In this document: in pieces, positions 27,401 to 40,000 of the stretch
Layout: each line of letters starts with the position of its first letter
How positions within the stretch are numbered: position 1 is the stretch's first letter
From: Spirodela intermedia
Taxonomy: Eukaryota > Streptophyta > Magnoliopsida > Alismatales > Araceae
Direction: 5' to 3'
Assembly (NCBI GenBank): GCA_902729315.2
Contig: LR746281.1
Coordinates: 2,230,501 to 2,294,500 of the forward strand
Length of the DNA: 64,000 bases
Position numbers and translations under genes: made by a program
Notes under the pieces: generated by a model
Databases searched by the model: none
Told to the model about the DNA's origin: nothing
Seen by the model: only the letters and a program-made list of their open reading frames with translations

Positions 27401-29734
27401 TCCTCCTTGATTTTATTTTATTCCCTTCAATCAAGTTGCATCGAAAACGTTGGGGTGGAGGGTTACTTTCCATTTTATTCCTTAATTATGTAAGTATATT
27501 TTTCTCCTGATTATAATCAAGAAAAACACGCCTCTTCTTTTCTTTTTAACTCAGGTGAATCAGTTGATGCAAGTAGCCCAGAAGTATCATGCTATTGTGA
27601 CTGAATGCGGATCTTCTGGTGTCTCTCCTCAAGACTTGCACACGAACTGCAACTCGTGAGTTACTCCGATGATATATATTTCCTTGGTAAATTTATTTTT
27701 TTATTTCGAATAATTTACCAGCTCGTTGCCCGGACATGATCTGGCTATCGCCACAGCAAGAAGTTTTTTTCAGCTTTTCTGGGTGTTGGGTATTCCCATG
27801 AACTCGTGATTCGGTTCATTTATTAGATTACTAAATTAGCAGAAAAAAGTTCCAGGAGACCTCAAAGCTATCTAAATCATTCCTAATTATGCTTTGCCGT
27901 GGGATTTGATTTATCTGCAGATGGATCATGCTCAGCTATGATTATTGAAATAATTCTCTACGGTTGTTCTTAGGTTCATGGCTGTCACACGCCAGCTAAC
28001 AAGAAATCTGGAGCTCCAGTCATTAAACGAGCTGGGATTCTCGAAAAGATATGTACGATGCTTGCAGGTAATCCATGATTCATCTCACTAATTGGGCCAT
28101 CAATGGAAAGTAATCACGGCATTTTAACTTTTTTTCCAGAGTTATATAATGATCCTTGTCATTGAATGGCTGTGTTTCACAGATATCTGAGGTGCTGAAT
28201 TCCATGAAAGATTTGATCGACTTCAGCCGAGACCACAAGATGGGTCCCATCGGTATCATCCTCTATGCTCTCATTCTAAGCTCTTTGTTGGCATCATTGC
28301 CATCAATGGAAAATAATTTTATAATATTTTTCTCATGATCAAGCTCATGGGTAGTTTTAGAAGGCAGCGATGCTGGGAGATGTGATACGGGTGTAGGTCA
28401 TATCCCATCTGGATGCTCATCACTGCATGATTTCGATGCTGGAAAAAAGTCAACGGTCCCAGTTCAGTATGGTCAAATTCAGTGCCACTGGTCTGACCAG
28501 AGTTTTTTTAATCTTTTATATTAAATTAAATAGAAAGCAGAAAAAATGTTCATAATCTTGTTGAGTAGCCAATCCATCATAGCTTTGACTGCCCCATCCA
28601 GATAGGGTTCGACTAAAATGCTTCGACTTTTGGGGAATCATCAAAAGGGTCGATCAGCTGATTACTGTTCATCTACCTGCAGAGAGTTTGAAGAACTATC
28701 CTCGCCACGTGTCGATCAAACCCCAGAATCAGAGGAACCAAGCGGCCGAACAGCTGCTGAACTCTCAGTCAACCTCGGACCCGAATGCCCTGAGCAAGAT
28801 CATGGCAGCCCATCCCTCTCTGAGCGACCACATGATGAACAACAGCAGCAGCAACAACAACAACAACAACAACAACAACAGCAACAGCAACAACAACAAC
28901 AACAGCAGCAACAATGACGGCAATCTCTCTGGCATTCGAGGCCCCAATGGCTCTGGCCAGGAAGCGATGTCATTGAGCAACTACCAGTCCTTGCTGAGGC
29001 AGAACTCTGTGAATTCAAACCCTAATGCCCTCCAGCCCGACATGACCTGCAACTACAGCAGCGGCCTGAGCCAGTTGCAGTCGTCCGTCTCCTTTCAGAG
29101 CCCAACTGGGCCTCTCATGGCGGGGCCGCTGAAGAACCCCTCTGTCAGCTACCTGCTTGGCTCCCATCAGCGGCAATTACAGCAGATGCCCAATTCTCTG
29201 CCCACCCAGCAGAACAACAATCCACAGTCCTCTCAGGGAAATCAAAATCACCAGTTGCAGCAGCAGCAGCAGCAGCAGCAGCATCTGGTGATCCAGCAGC
29301 TGCTGCAGGAGATGATGAGCAGCAACAGGGGTGGGGGCATGCCGCAGCAGACCATGAACGGTCCCATGATGGGGGGGGGCATGCCGGAGGAGGCGTATGG
29401 CGGTGGAATTGGCGGCCCAGGGGTCTTCCAGGGCAGGGCAGCGGGCTCTATGCAGAATGTGAGCTTCAACAATGGCGGCGCCGCATCGAACAACAACGCC
29501 ATGGGGATTCTTCTGAGCAGGAACAGCAGTTTCAAGTCCATCTCCAGCAACCCGGCGCCGCCCATGGGCGGCGGCGGCGGTAGCGGCAGCTTCAGCATGA
29601 GGGCCGACGTCTCCCCGGCCATCAACCTTCCGGACCTGGTGCATGAGATCTCCAGGGAGTTTGCCGACAGTGGGCTGTTGAACGGCGAAGGCAGCGGCGG
29701 TGGCGGCGACATTGGCTACGGAGGGAAGTCATGA
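23779..29734 (+). CDS. SLK: SEUSS-LIKE transcriptional co-regulator (LDB1-type, SLK1/2/3 clade)
   Basis: SLK proteins are nuclear adaptors that act with LEUNIG-type co-repressors in meristem and flower development. Exons: 23779-24606, 24701-24832, 25077-25125, 26299-26513, 26646-26714, 27555-27655, 27974-28067, 28183-28252, 28683-29734, about 869 codons from the first conserved residue. The N-terminal block (GASSLVTDANS, HLQRSASIN, RLPASPMSFSSNNIS) is SLK-type rather than SEUSS. Gln-rich tracts at about residues 190-255 are followed by the LIM-binding domain (CARRLMQYLYHQR, YWRKFVNEYFAPRAKKRWC, SWEFCARRHEELLPRRLVAP, GFSKRYVRCLQISEV). The C-terminal exon has Asn/Ser and Gln tracts and ends GYGGKS. 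Oddity: the family-start position reads GTG, with TAG in frame at 23764; the first in-frame AUG is 23914 (MNRGV). The start is therefore uncertain. Confidence 0.9.
28838..28915 (+). repeat. CAA/CAG trinucleotide tract in the SLK last exon
   Basis: An AAC/AGC-phased run read in the coding frame encodes mainly Asn with Ser (about residues 572-598). One frame over, the same bases would give Gln, the residue repeated elsewhere in this family. Confidence 0.8.
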
Positions 29735-30242
29735 CCAGGCGACCTGCAGGAAGCAGGCGCCGTCAGATTCTGGAAGGAGAAGTAAAGGCAGAACGCCATT
29801 GTCAATGTACAGTAACCTTGGCATCTGTGTTATGCGGCAAAGATGGTGTAAATAATCGCTGGCAGATCGCCCGGACCCTCGCAAGAAATCCACCAAGCTC
29901 GGCAACTGCTTTGTGGCGCCGGCTGCTGCTGCCCCCCCTCCCCCGCCTCCCTTCGCCATTGGAATTTGTCTGCCCTCCCCCATGTTTGACTTTTGGATGT
30001 TTGAGTGCGATTAAACGTTGACTGCCTTGGATGGGTCTGACCGTTGACGCCATTCCCAACTGTTCATGGGCACCAAGTAGGTGTTTGATTTCTTTTTTTT
30101 TCTTTCTTTCTTTTTTTCATTCCTCTCTGCCCACTATGGTTGTACTCTGAAAGACTTCCAGATACAGAGAGCAAAGCTTTTTTATTTTGCTGAGGTTTTT
30201 TCTGAATAGCTCTACCCTTTTAATATCTGAACGCCACCGAGG
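29735..30242 (+). other. SLK 3' UTR and spacer
   Basis: This is the gene-free end between the convergent SLK and F-box genes, ending at the telo-box repeats. Open frames in the GC-rich part are short and unrecognised. Confidence 0.5.
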
Positions 30243-30692
30243 ATGCCAGAAAAACCCTAATTTCTTCAGGTCTCTCAGGCTCTGTTTTCCAAGGCGATCT
30301 TCTCTTTCAAGAAGAAGATGAATTCTCGCCGCCATTGCCATTATAGGGGGAAGGTTTGTCCCGTTATCACAGAGCATGAGAAGACGGAGATAGGAGAAGA
30401 TGCCAGAGAAACCCTAATTTCTTCAGGTCTCTCTCTCGGGCTCTGTTTTCTCAGGGACCACACAAGGCGATCTTCTCTTTCAGGAAGAAGATCAGTTCTC
30501 ACCGCCATTGCCATTACAGGAGGAAGGCTTTGTCTTGTCTCCTTTCTGGCAGTGCATGGGTCGGAGAGGAGAGTGGAAAGGGACATTTCTTCAACGAAAG
30601 ATGCCAGAGAAACCCTAATTTCCTCAAGGCCATCTTCTCTTTCAGGAAGAAGATCAATTCTCGCTGCCATTGCCATTACAGGAGGAAGGTCT
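30243..30692. repeat. Three diverged tandem copies, each with a telo-box
   Basis: Three copies of a ~120-bp core share GATGCCAGA, AAACCCTAATTT, GATCTTCTCTTTCAGGAAGA and CCATTGCCATTACAGGAGGA-like blocks. The telo-box AAACCCTAA lies at 30252-30260, 30409-30417 and 30610-30618, spaced 157 and 201 bp. Copies cover about 30243-30360, 30399-30525 and 30600-30692. Open frames through the array are not convincing genes. Confidence 0.8.
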
Positions 30693-30923
30693 CTCGTTTC
30701 TCACAGATCATGAGAAGAGGGAGAGGCAGGAGAAGAGAGGAAGGGAGGGGCTTTTGTACATCCGGCATCTCCTCTCGTCCCATCCCATCCATTAGCGTCA
30801 GCACACTCTAACCAGTAGAAGAAGCATTCACAGCAGAGGGGGGGGGGGGGAATCAGGACGGGCGGAAAACGAGGATATTTATTTTTCTCTGAGAAGTCAA
30901 CGAGGGGCGACGACTTTCATCGC

Positions 30924-33900
30924 TCAGTCCTCGAAGAGCTCCTCCCCGCCGTAGTCTTCGTCGCTGTCGGCGTCTTCTTCGACGTGCACGTTGCCGAGGA
31001 ATGCATTGAGCAGAGCGTGGTTCCAAGCTCCGCCGGCCCCCATCTGCCGGAATCTCTCTGCGAAGGCGTGCCAGCCGGAGGGGCCCTCCGCCCCGTTCTC
31101 CGCCGCCGCCTCCGCGTCCCCGCCGGTGGCGTCCGGGTAGTACTTGAGCACCGCCTCGCCGACGTCGTTGAGGACGTCGGCGTCGAACCTGGGGAAGAGC
31201 GGGTTGCCGATCACCTTCACGTGGCACACGCTGAAGCAATTCACCGAAGACATCTCAAGAGGAGTGAGCTTTTTTGCAGGTCCCGAAGAACCCTAATGAG
31301 AAGAACAGCGAATAAAACATTGAGAAACCCAGTTGCAGGGGGGGGACGTGCTCTCCTCATAAGAACAGTAATCCATGGCAGATGAGACGTACCATATGTA
31401 GTACATATTGTCCATTTCTTGCTTCTGGACCCTCCCCAGCAGCTCAATCTGCAGCGCCCCGCCGATGCACAGAACTGGCCTTGGAAGCTTGAAGGACTGC
31501 AGTACATTGGCCTGATGAAGCAGGAATATTATCAGATTCCGATTATAGAAAAATCGATGGAGTTCATCTACTTTCTTAAGGAACCCATCCCCTGAATCCG
31601 TGATTTACACACCCAAACTGGAAAAAAAATCTTCTGAAAGCTAAGATCACCTACCAACAAGTCCTGTTTGACTTGACGACAGGAGAAAACTATGAAAAAC
31701 TTTGGGGGTAAATCCTAGAATAGAAGAGGAAGAGAAGAACACAACCAGCAGATGATTTTATTCTTGTGTCTCCAGACATTGCAAAATTCCTGCTCAAATC
31801 AGCCAATTTTGTTGATCCAAGGTTTTCTCATATCCTCGTCTTACAGCAACTCATTTGAGGCAGCCAGTCAACGCTGGATCAGTCTCCCAGGAATCGGCTG
31901 GTATGGGTTGGGCTGCTGATCCATCCTCATTCCTAGATGAGTCAACCACCAGGTTAAGTCAACGAACCTGAGAGGTCTGGCGGTGGCCCAAGCAGATGGT
32001 GGGTGAAGAAGCCACAGCCATGGGAGAAAAGGGACCCCAATGGGCAGAGAAACTAACACAAATAGCAACCACAAGCAGGGACAGAGGTGCTTATTGTGGT
32101 ATGAAATGTGGTCCTCCTGCTCCAGTTTTTGTAATATTCCAAGGTGGTATCAGGGAAGTGTGATGTTGTTTTGGTAGAAGAGAAAAATGTACAAGGAAAA
32201 AAAAAATACACCTTGACGAGAAATTCATCAAATCACATGTTGACTTCCACAAATAGCCAATACGAGGGACAATGTAAATTGAGCATGCTGAGCTTTCTAA
32301 TTCACAGAAATTATATCAAAAAAAAATCCATAAATAATCAGTAAGGGATTATTGACAGAAGATAACTAATCTGCTCTAGCCCATGATGAATCAAACTATC
32401 CGGACGATCATGAAAGGGAGAACTACAGCAGTGAAATCACCTGTGCCATTGGAAACACTGGGGAAACATGCGTCCAAACAAAGTCATTAGAATCTTTTAA
32501 TGATGCTTCCCCGGAATTTTGTGAGTAATTTGGCTCTGGTTTGGAATGTCCCATCCTAAATCGCACAGCTTTTGCAGAGTATATGGGATCCCCCGGCTGG
32601 AAATATGCTGAGACGAAATATACAGAATCATTTTTAAAAGAATGAAAACGTGAAAAGAAAATCAGTCGAAAGCTGGTAGGATCGAGTTTCTCTGATCATT
32701 GGCGAGCTAACCTTGGAACGGCCGCAGTTTTATCTCATGAACCACACAAAGCCTTGAGCTCAGCTTGTAGGTGAGAGTCTCAGGGGCATCAGGATCTCTA
32801 GACCCACCGCTTGACCAGTAGGAAGGAATTGCGTCCATCCGATCGCTAGGCTCCAATGTGTTATCGATACTCTCGTCAGGATAATTATCAGTGCTCGATG
32901 CACCAACAGGCTCTAGCATGATATCCCTTCTTGATTCAGTAGAAATAAGATGGCGAATCAAGGAGGTATATGTTCTGTGTTCTCTGAGAAGACCTCCCCA
33001 TTCGTCGGAGCTGCCAGATGCTAATTCTACAGGATCGCTAGAGTTGCTCACTTCAACAATGCGGGTCAGATTTGACACCTCTGGGTACATTCTCTGGCAC
33101 AACTTCTTACAGAACCCATTTGAAATAACTGAGATCCAGAAAGAAAAAAGTTCTACTTTTAGCATACCATCCACAAAAACTCCCATAACCATCATCCCGA
33201 GTACGTTAAGACAAGATAAGCAGAAGAGGATATTAAGAGATATATCTTGATATCAAACCAAAACAAGCTGATGTACAAGAAGCGATCGCATGAAATCCAT
33301 TTTCAGGCCATCCCTTAGAAAAAAACACAAGAATATGGAAAACTTTGGTAGTTTTGAACCACACCAGTAAGGCATTCATGATTTTCAGTGTTCAGAAAAA
33401 AATCCAGAAATTAGAAATTCAAGTCAATCCCCTACTATATCAGTCACACAGCCTCACATAGAAAAGAAAACACTCAAGATTACAGCAGCATGTCTCAATA
33501 AACTATTTCCGGTAGATGAAGAGGACAAAGTTGCAGGTTTTTTTGGCAAGAGAAGTGAGTACATCACCCGGACAATAGATGATAAATTATGTCCGGACAT
33601 AATGGCAACGTGATTTCATGAGCAAAGCAAGATGACGAAATATGAATTCAAGTGTATGCATTCCACCTAGAAAAAAATCACAGAAAAATGTTGAAACAAA
33701 ACAAGACAGGAAATACACCTGATAAGAAAATAGACGAGGCCAGTACACAACCTTGGATCTGTTTCATTTTTTAGAGTGAATATTCATAGAAGTTCAAAGA
33801 GAAAAAGGTTTATACATTCGCCCTCATAGAGCCCTGTACCTAAGCTCAAGAGGGCACACAAAGATAGTGAAGACAGTATTAAACACTCAACGCTCCCAAA

Positions 33901-35586
33901 CTGAAAGGGTGCATCACTCCCCAAACAACAAGTCAGGACACTCCCTCACTGTATCATAAAAGGTAGTGATGACATTCTCTACTTGCTGACTTTGTTTCCT
34001 GAACGTCCGATTGCTCCCCTCATCCTACATTACCCAACGAATCGCATACAGGATAAGCCACCAGCCTCTTTAGTCCTCAACTTCAACAAATTATCATCAA
34101 TCTCAGGACATCGGCATCTCTTAGATTACCTGGGCAGAAGATATCGAAGATTATTGTTTCACTTTACCGAGTTCCTTGTGAGAATACACATCTAATGAAT
34201 AAATTATTTTCCAATCAAGTCATAAGGCTGCCCTCCAAAAGATAGCCACTCAGGACAGGTGTCACTGATGACTACGATCAAGGTCTTTGGTATTATCATT
34301 GATAAAGGGAAACACGACATCTTTAAAAGTTAAATAAGGGCACATAAACATAAATGCAAAGATATATATGTAAACCTACCCACGCGACTAAAATCAACTG
34401 AAGTTCCAAGGTTGGCTGTGTTGGTTATTGGGGTCTGAAAAATTATTTCAAATATTTTCTTTCCAAAGTTCTAATGTTATCAAGAAGTTTATGGTCTAAA
34501 ACATATAACATATACTATATGCTCTAAACTTTGAGATGTCAACAAGACGGACACACAACAAAACGTTTGAAGCATAATTGATTTATAATACAAAATCAAC
34601 CATTGAATCAAAGGCTCTCCTAGATTATTCACTCATGGCCAAAGTGCCGTTTGAAAATTTATTCCAGAGGTAAAGAGGATAGTTTTAGAAAAGGAAAATC
34701 CACCACACAAGAAAGATAGAATTCAATTACCTTCTTTTCCCAGGACCAAACAAACTTTTCTCAGCCAAGAATGGGGAATGCTAACAGACCATTGCCAATC
34801 CTATTTTCTTTCACCAGCTGATCTGTTTATTAATAGCAGTCTTTTACCGTTGGTCCCATGTATTTTAGTCTCCGAAGCTGTTTAATATGGAGCCAATAAT
34901 TTCCAAAAATCCTCTCCAAAAACAAGAACATCAAACCGAAAAATTTCTTAGGTCACAATATCCTTGAGAATATTAGTATTTCTGGGAAAATGCAAGGTGT
35001 AAATGCATTTTTTTCTCCCTACAAGAGTGAATTAAAATTCATCCATTTCCATCCCACTGATCTATGAAAACCAGAACAAAGCCTGGAGACTGAGACATCA
35101 AAGAGACAACCCGGAGTTGTGACGCCGTGAGAAACGATTTCTGGAACCGACTTCTCCTTCCACATTTTCCCAAATCAAAGGTAAAAATTTTCTTCAACCT
35201 CGTTATTCTGACTCATCGGCAAAACTCCGTTCGAAATCACACTGCCGGGTCAACATCTTAGTTGCCAGGAAATCATCAACAGTCATTTCGTAACCGCGAC
35301 CAGATCGGTTGGTTCCTGGGCATCAAACGAATGATAAAGGAGGTCTCGTGTTTTTTTTCCTTCAAAAGACGAGGAACCGAAGAGGCACCGGTGGAATGAC
35401 ACAGAGCCAAGAGGGGCAGGCATGATGAGAAGGGGAGGAGCGGAGGCGAGAGGCCTCACCGAAGCGCCGCCAGGCGCGGGAGACGGAGCTGGCGCGGACG
35501 ATGTCGGCGGGGTCGTCCAAGCAGGCGAGAACGGCGGTGGACGTATCCGAGCCGAGCCACTCCAAGAAATCGCACCGATTCCCCAT
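30924..35586 (-). CDS. F-box protein, At4g00755-like
   Basis: This is a predicted substrate receptor of an SCF ubiquitin ligase; its target is unknown. Exons in transcript order: 35586-35460, 33128-32712, 32607-32441, 31511-31393, 31230-30924. All phases match and give 378 aa, about the length of Arabidopsis At4g00755. The F-box lies at about residues 5-45 (FLEWLG, VLACLDDPADIVRASSVSRAW). Family blocks follow: ASSTDNYPDESIDNTLEP, SYWSSGG, ETLTYKLSSRLCVVHEI, PIYSAKAVRFRMGH, SPVFPMAQ, FKLPRPVLCIGGALQIELLG and VCHVKVIGNPL. The C-terminus is Glu/Asp-rich and ends ELFED. I chose the ATG of MGNRCDFLEWLG (35586); an in-frame ATG at about 35613 is a less likely start. It converges on SLK, with 1.2 kb between the stops. 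Confidence 0.88.
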
Positions 35587-35857
35587 GTCGCCCACCTGTT
35601 CACGAATCACCATCGCCACCACTGCGCCCAAAAAATAAGGAATTCTCTCTTCGGAGAGAAAAACCCCGACCTGATAGAAATAAACACAGGAAACGGACCG
35701 CGAATCCGGAGGTTAGCTCGTCTTTCGAGCGAACCAGGACGGGGCCAACACTTCTTAACTCGGCTTCCGAGAGAGCTGGGGCTGGAGGCGCCGCCTACTT
35801 CGCCATGACCCGCGGCATGAAGCGCGATCAGATGGAAGGAAGAAACCGAGGAGAACT

Positions 35858-35888
<31 letters not shown>

Positions 35889-36330
35889 ATAAAATAAAAC
35901 AAAAGGGAAGCGAGGGTACACCGCTGTCCGTCGGTTGGTCTTTATCTGATTTACAAGTTTTCATTAAAAACCCTCATACTTTTCCCTCTTATTATCTGAC
36001 GTGCCAGCGCGGCGCGCTGTAACTCCTCTCTCACGCCGCCAATAGAGAGGAACCTAAGGGTATAATAAAATTTCTGAGAGTATCAGCGCAAAAGCGTAAT
36101 TAATGAAAATTTACAGTCACTTATTCAGAAATGAAAGGAGACGTGACGTCATTTCTTGTATCCCCTTTCTATTTTATAAAATTGCTCGATGAGCCCGTAA
36201 GACCCGGTTCGGGACATTAGGAGGTTACCCCCATATTTTCCCATTTTAAAAATAAAATAATAATACGAAAATACGAACACGAGTGAGATCACTTCCTCAT
36301 TTGTTTCATTTCTCCAAGAAATGATGAAGT
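35587..36330 (-). other. F-box gene leader and promoter region with (GA)n
   Basis: The stretch upstream of the minus-strand F-box start includes a (GA)n tract at 35861-35888, which reads (CT)n in the transcript direction. Beyond about 36050 it becomes AT-rich. No gene is seen. Confidence 0.5.
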
Positions 36331-36960
36331 TATCCCAAGTTTAATCATATTCATTTTGATCTACGCACTAATAAATAATATTAAACAGCATTGAACTATT
36401 ATTATGCACTCTATCTCTCTCTTCTCTATCTCTCTATAGAGTTGACCTAAAGCATTGAGACCAACAAGGATGTCAACGCACAAGGTTCACATAACTTCAA
36501 ATGTCCATACAAATATTGCCAATGATTTTATCCCAAGTTTAATAATATTCATTCCGATCTAGGCACTAATAAATGATATTAACAGCATTGACCTACTATT
36601 ATGCTCTCTCTCTCTCTCTCGCGCTCTCCAGAGAGTTGACCTAAAGTACTGAGACCATTAAGGATGTCAACGCACAGGGTTCACATACACAAACACAAGC
36701 CAAGGAGCTTACTTACAATCCACCTGTAGCTTCAAGTGTCAAATATTCCCAAATATGGAATATTTTTTCGTCCCAAAAAGGCAAACCATATGAAAAGCAC
36801 TGAGACCATCAAGACTGTCAAAGCACAAGGTTCACACACACAAGCACAAGCCAAGGATCTTACTTACAACCCACCCAAAACTTCAAATGTCCGTGAAATC
36901 TTGCCAAATATGGAAGATTTTTCTGTCCCAAAAAAGGAAAACCATATGAAATTCTACTTA
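36331..36960. repeat. Nested tandem repeats beside the BIG BROTHER-like 3' end
   Basis: Two copies of a ~190-bp unit start at about 36331 and 36520. They share TTTAAT(C/A)ATATTCATT, CACTAATAAAT(A/G)ATATTAA, a CT tract and a TTGACCTAAAG(C/T)A stretch. They run into two copies of a ~150-bp unit (about 36650-36790 and 36800-36955) sharing CACAAGCCAAGGA(G/T)CTTACTTACAA, ATATGGAA and CAAAAA-GG-AAACCATATGAAA. The array ends about 40 bp from the last coding exon of the ligase gene, so it probably lies in or beside its 3' UTR. Confidence 0.75.
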
Positions 36961-37000
36961 CTGAAAGAACCTCTGCATATGGTCTCCGGGTCGTCGCCGA

Positions 37001-40000
37001 CTAGGGACCAAAGACCTCATTGTTACACACCGGGCACACCTGTTGAGACACCATTTGGTCCATCTCTTTACATTATTACAAAGAAATATGTGGAAAGGGA
37101 AAGAATGACGAGAACGACTCTCGAGTTTAAAAAATTGGCAATCACCATAAAAAATGAGTGCATATAAAGGGTAGAGGATACTAGTACAAGTGCAATAATC
37201 TTAAATTTATTCAACCCCCCATATTATAAATAATATGTGGAAAATAATATGATCGAAGTATTCTACAAGACACATTAATTTTTTAATTTTTCAGACAATA
37301 TAACGGGACATTGATGATTTAGAGCAATTATGAAAAATTAAAAGACACGTAAAAGAAACCCACCTTATTAATCTTCAGCCATTTTCTGATGCAGACAGAG
37401 TGATAGTGATGTTGACAGGGTAAGGTGATCAAGGTTTCTCGATTTTTGTAATCATCACAGCAGATTGCACATCTGTATTAAGTACAAATGTACGAATTTT
37501 GATCATAAAGCAGCAAGAATAAATGCAATGGAGGAGGAGAGGGAGGGGGGGGGGGATGGGATTAAAGACTGACTGACATGAACGTTCTTGGGATCACAAG
37601 ATCACTCACAAAACCCAAGTCTGAGCTCAATTTGCCTGAGAAACAATCGTTTCTGATGGTCGAGATGATGCTGTGAGCAGAGGGCATTCTTATGATTGGG
37701 TTCTCAGATAGTTGAATCACAACGTTAGATATAGCAACCACCGTTTCCCTCCAACATTTTACCCTCGTCTCTGTAACTTCCCTAACTAACCCTCTAATTC
37801 TCCTGATCGTTGAAATACAAAACTATTGGCGCATAGAATATTTCTGAAATCTATGAAATATAAATTTCAACTATTTAAGAGCAGGTCAGAGAAAGGGCAA
37901 ACGGGGCAAACGTAATCCAAGTGTCCTTTTATCCTACTCTATAACTTGTTTCTTCCAAAGGGAAATCATCAGAATTTGCATTATGCAGGCAACTGGCTAA
38001 AGGAAAGTGCCTAGTGACCATTAGATTTCTACTTATCATGTGCAAACTGACTGGAATAAGGAAGCTGGTTACATACAATGTGTTCACCCAAGGCGAATAT
38101 TTGTTGCTGGAGGAGGCAAACAAGAATAGTTAATTTTCTGAGCAATTTAAGAGAAATCACAAAAGCTTTCAGTCATGTAGTATACCACAAAGAATTCAAC
38201 CGATAAACCAATAAAAAATTACAAAATCATAACCAAATAGTGCTTACTTATCATATTTGTCTTTCCTTGAGAAGAATCCAGTTTTGTATGTAAAAGGCGG
38301 CAAGAAGGAAATGAGCTCATCTGACAGCCCTCTGGATTCAGTACCAATAGCTTCACCAAGAGATTGCAATTCCTGATGATCAAGGGGTCCAAAAACTGAG
38401 AATTTTGAATTGCACCGACTAAAGAAAATAAAAGCTATAATACTGAAGTTCCCATAAATGTTTGCAAATTAATTTGTTCAATATGAATTGGATTCATTCC
38501 AAGAAGTGGATGCAAATATGTGGTTCATTGAAATAGGCCAGTAACTTCTCGAACAGAAAGGACTCTGTTCTTGGCACTAAGATCATGCAGGATACCACAA
38601 AGTATGATCCGTTTACGATCTTTTCAAGATTTTTGTCACACTGAGAACAAAAGAACATGAGTTATTGTTTTTAAAGAGTACTGTTATCCACTAGTTACAA
38701 CTGCCATTTCACTGGACCATACTTCGAATCTAAAATTGATAGAGCTTGGGATTTCATATACTTGCTTTATGACTTTTCTATACAGGCTAGGCTGACTTCC
38801 TTTTGATAAGTGCGTTTATCCACAAACCTAATCTATCACTCAGTGAAATGCAAGAATCCTCACTCTTAGAGAGCCAGACGTCCTCTCTTTATGGTAACAG
38901 AAACAAGAGTTCATCCGAGCTAGCGAGAATAACTTAATATTCAGAAAGAAACCATGCTTTGGCACATAACAGTGACAAGAAGAAAGGTTGCAATCCAAAA
39001 ATATCTATGCGATGACAGCAGATTTTAATATAAAACATGCACTGAAGAAGAACCTTCAAGGACCCTCCATATGCAGTTTGCAATTCCAACTGTATCTGAT
39101 TTTATTGCAAGAAACAATGATCTTTCCTCGAGTCCAGCCGTAGGAAAGAATTGTTGAATTTTTTTGGAAAGTTGACCGAAAAAGGACAGGACATTCACAA
39201 ATGGAATACACCTTCTTGCGAGGTGGGCCAAAGATACTTATTCAAGCCACCATAGTTGAAACAATGATCTTTCCTCGAGTTCACAACAAAATTCTAAGAA
39301 TGAAACAAGTTAAATCCTATATTTGTAAAAACAAAATTGCTATGGGGAATATTCACGAAAACAGTAAGCTCCTTTTTTCTCTTTTTCCTTGGGGAGGTTG
39401 GGGGGGAGTTGTAGGAAAAAAATCATGACCAACAACTAAAATAAAAAAGAGACTCATTCATTCTCTTTTAGCTCAACCCGTACTATTAAGCGCCTTGTCA
39501 TATAATAAAAGAAACCTCGGTTTTCCTTCATTTTTATATATAATTCTCTTTTTTCTTCTTTTGCCGTATGGTGTGTACATTTAGCTGCTTTATAGCAGCA
39601 GATAAACAATTGTCGATCCTCAAAAGAAAGCCAGCAAATTGCAAGCTCTGTTCTAGAAAGTACAAATTTCGACAAGTAGATTGACAGATAAACCGCGAAT
39701 ATTCTACCGAAATCACATATTTTCGAGGAAAGAGTATGAGAACTTTCAGTGAAATGTTATGGACAAAATAAATGCCATGAGATAGTCTTCTCAAGAGGAA
39801 ATCATCAAAGAGCATTAATAAATGACGTCATACAGCAATGGAAAGCAAAAACCAAACGTCAAAATGGCAGGACAGGCTGCATCTGATGGTTCAGACAACC
39901 TCATAAGTCGCATTGTCTGAAACGATACCGGCTTGCTCAGTAGCCTGCACATCAAAGTGGGGATGTCGATAAATATGAGTAATCAAAAACATTGGGCTAT

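Noticed and set aside
30853..31385. Frames overlapping the last F-box exons in other phases
   Set aside because: GC-rich shadows; the exon assignment is fixed by phase and the VCHVKVIGNPL block.
36736..37167. 143-codon plus-strand frame
   Set aside because: It runs through tandem repeats and is antisense to the last exon of the BIG BROTHER-like gene, whose RING ligands are clear.
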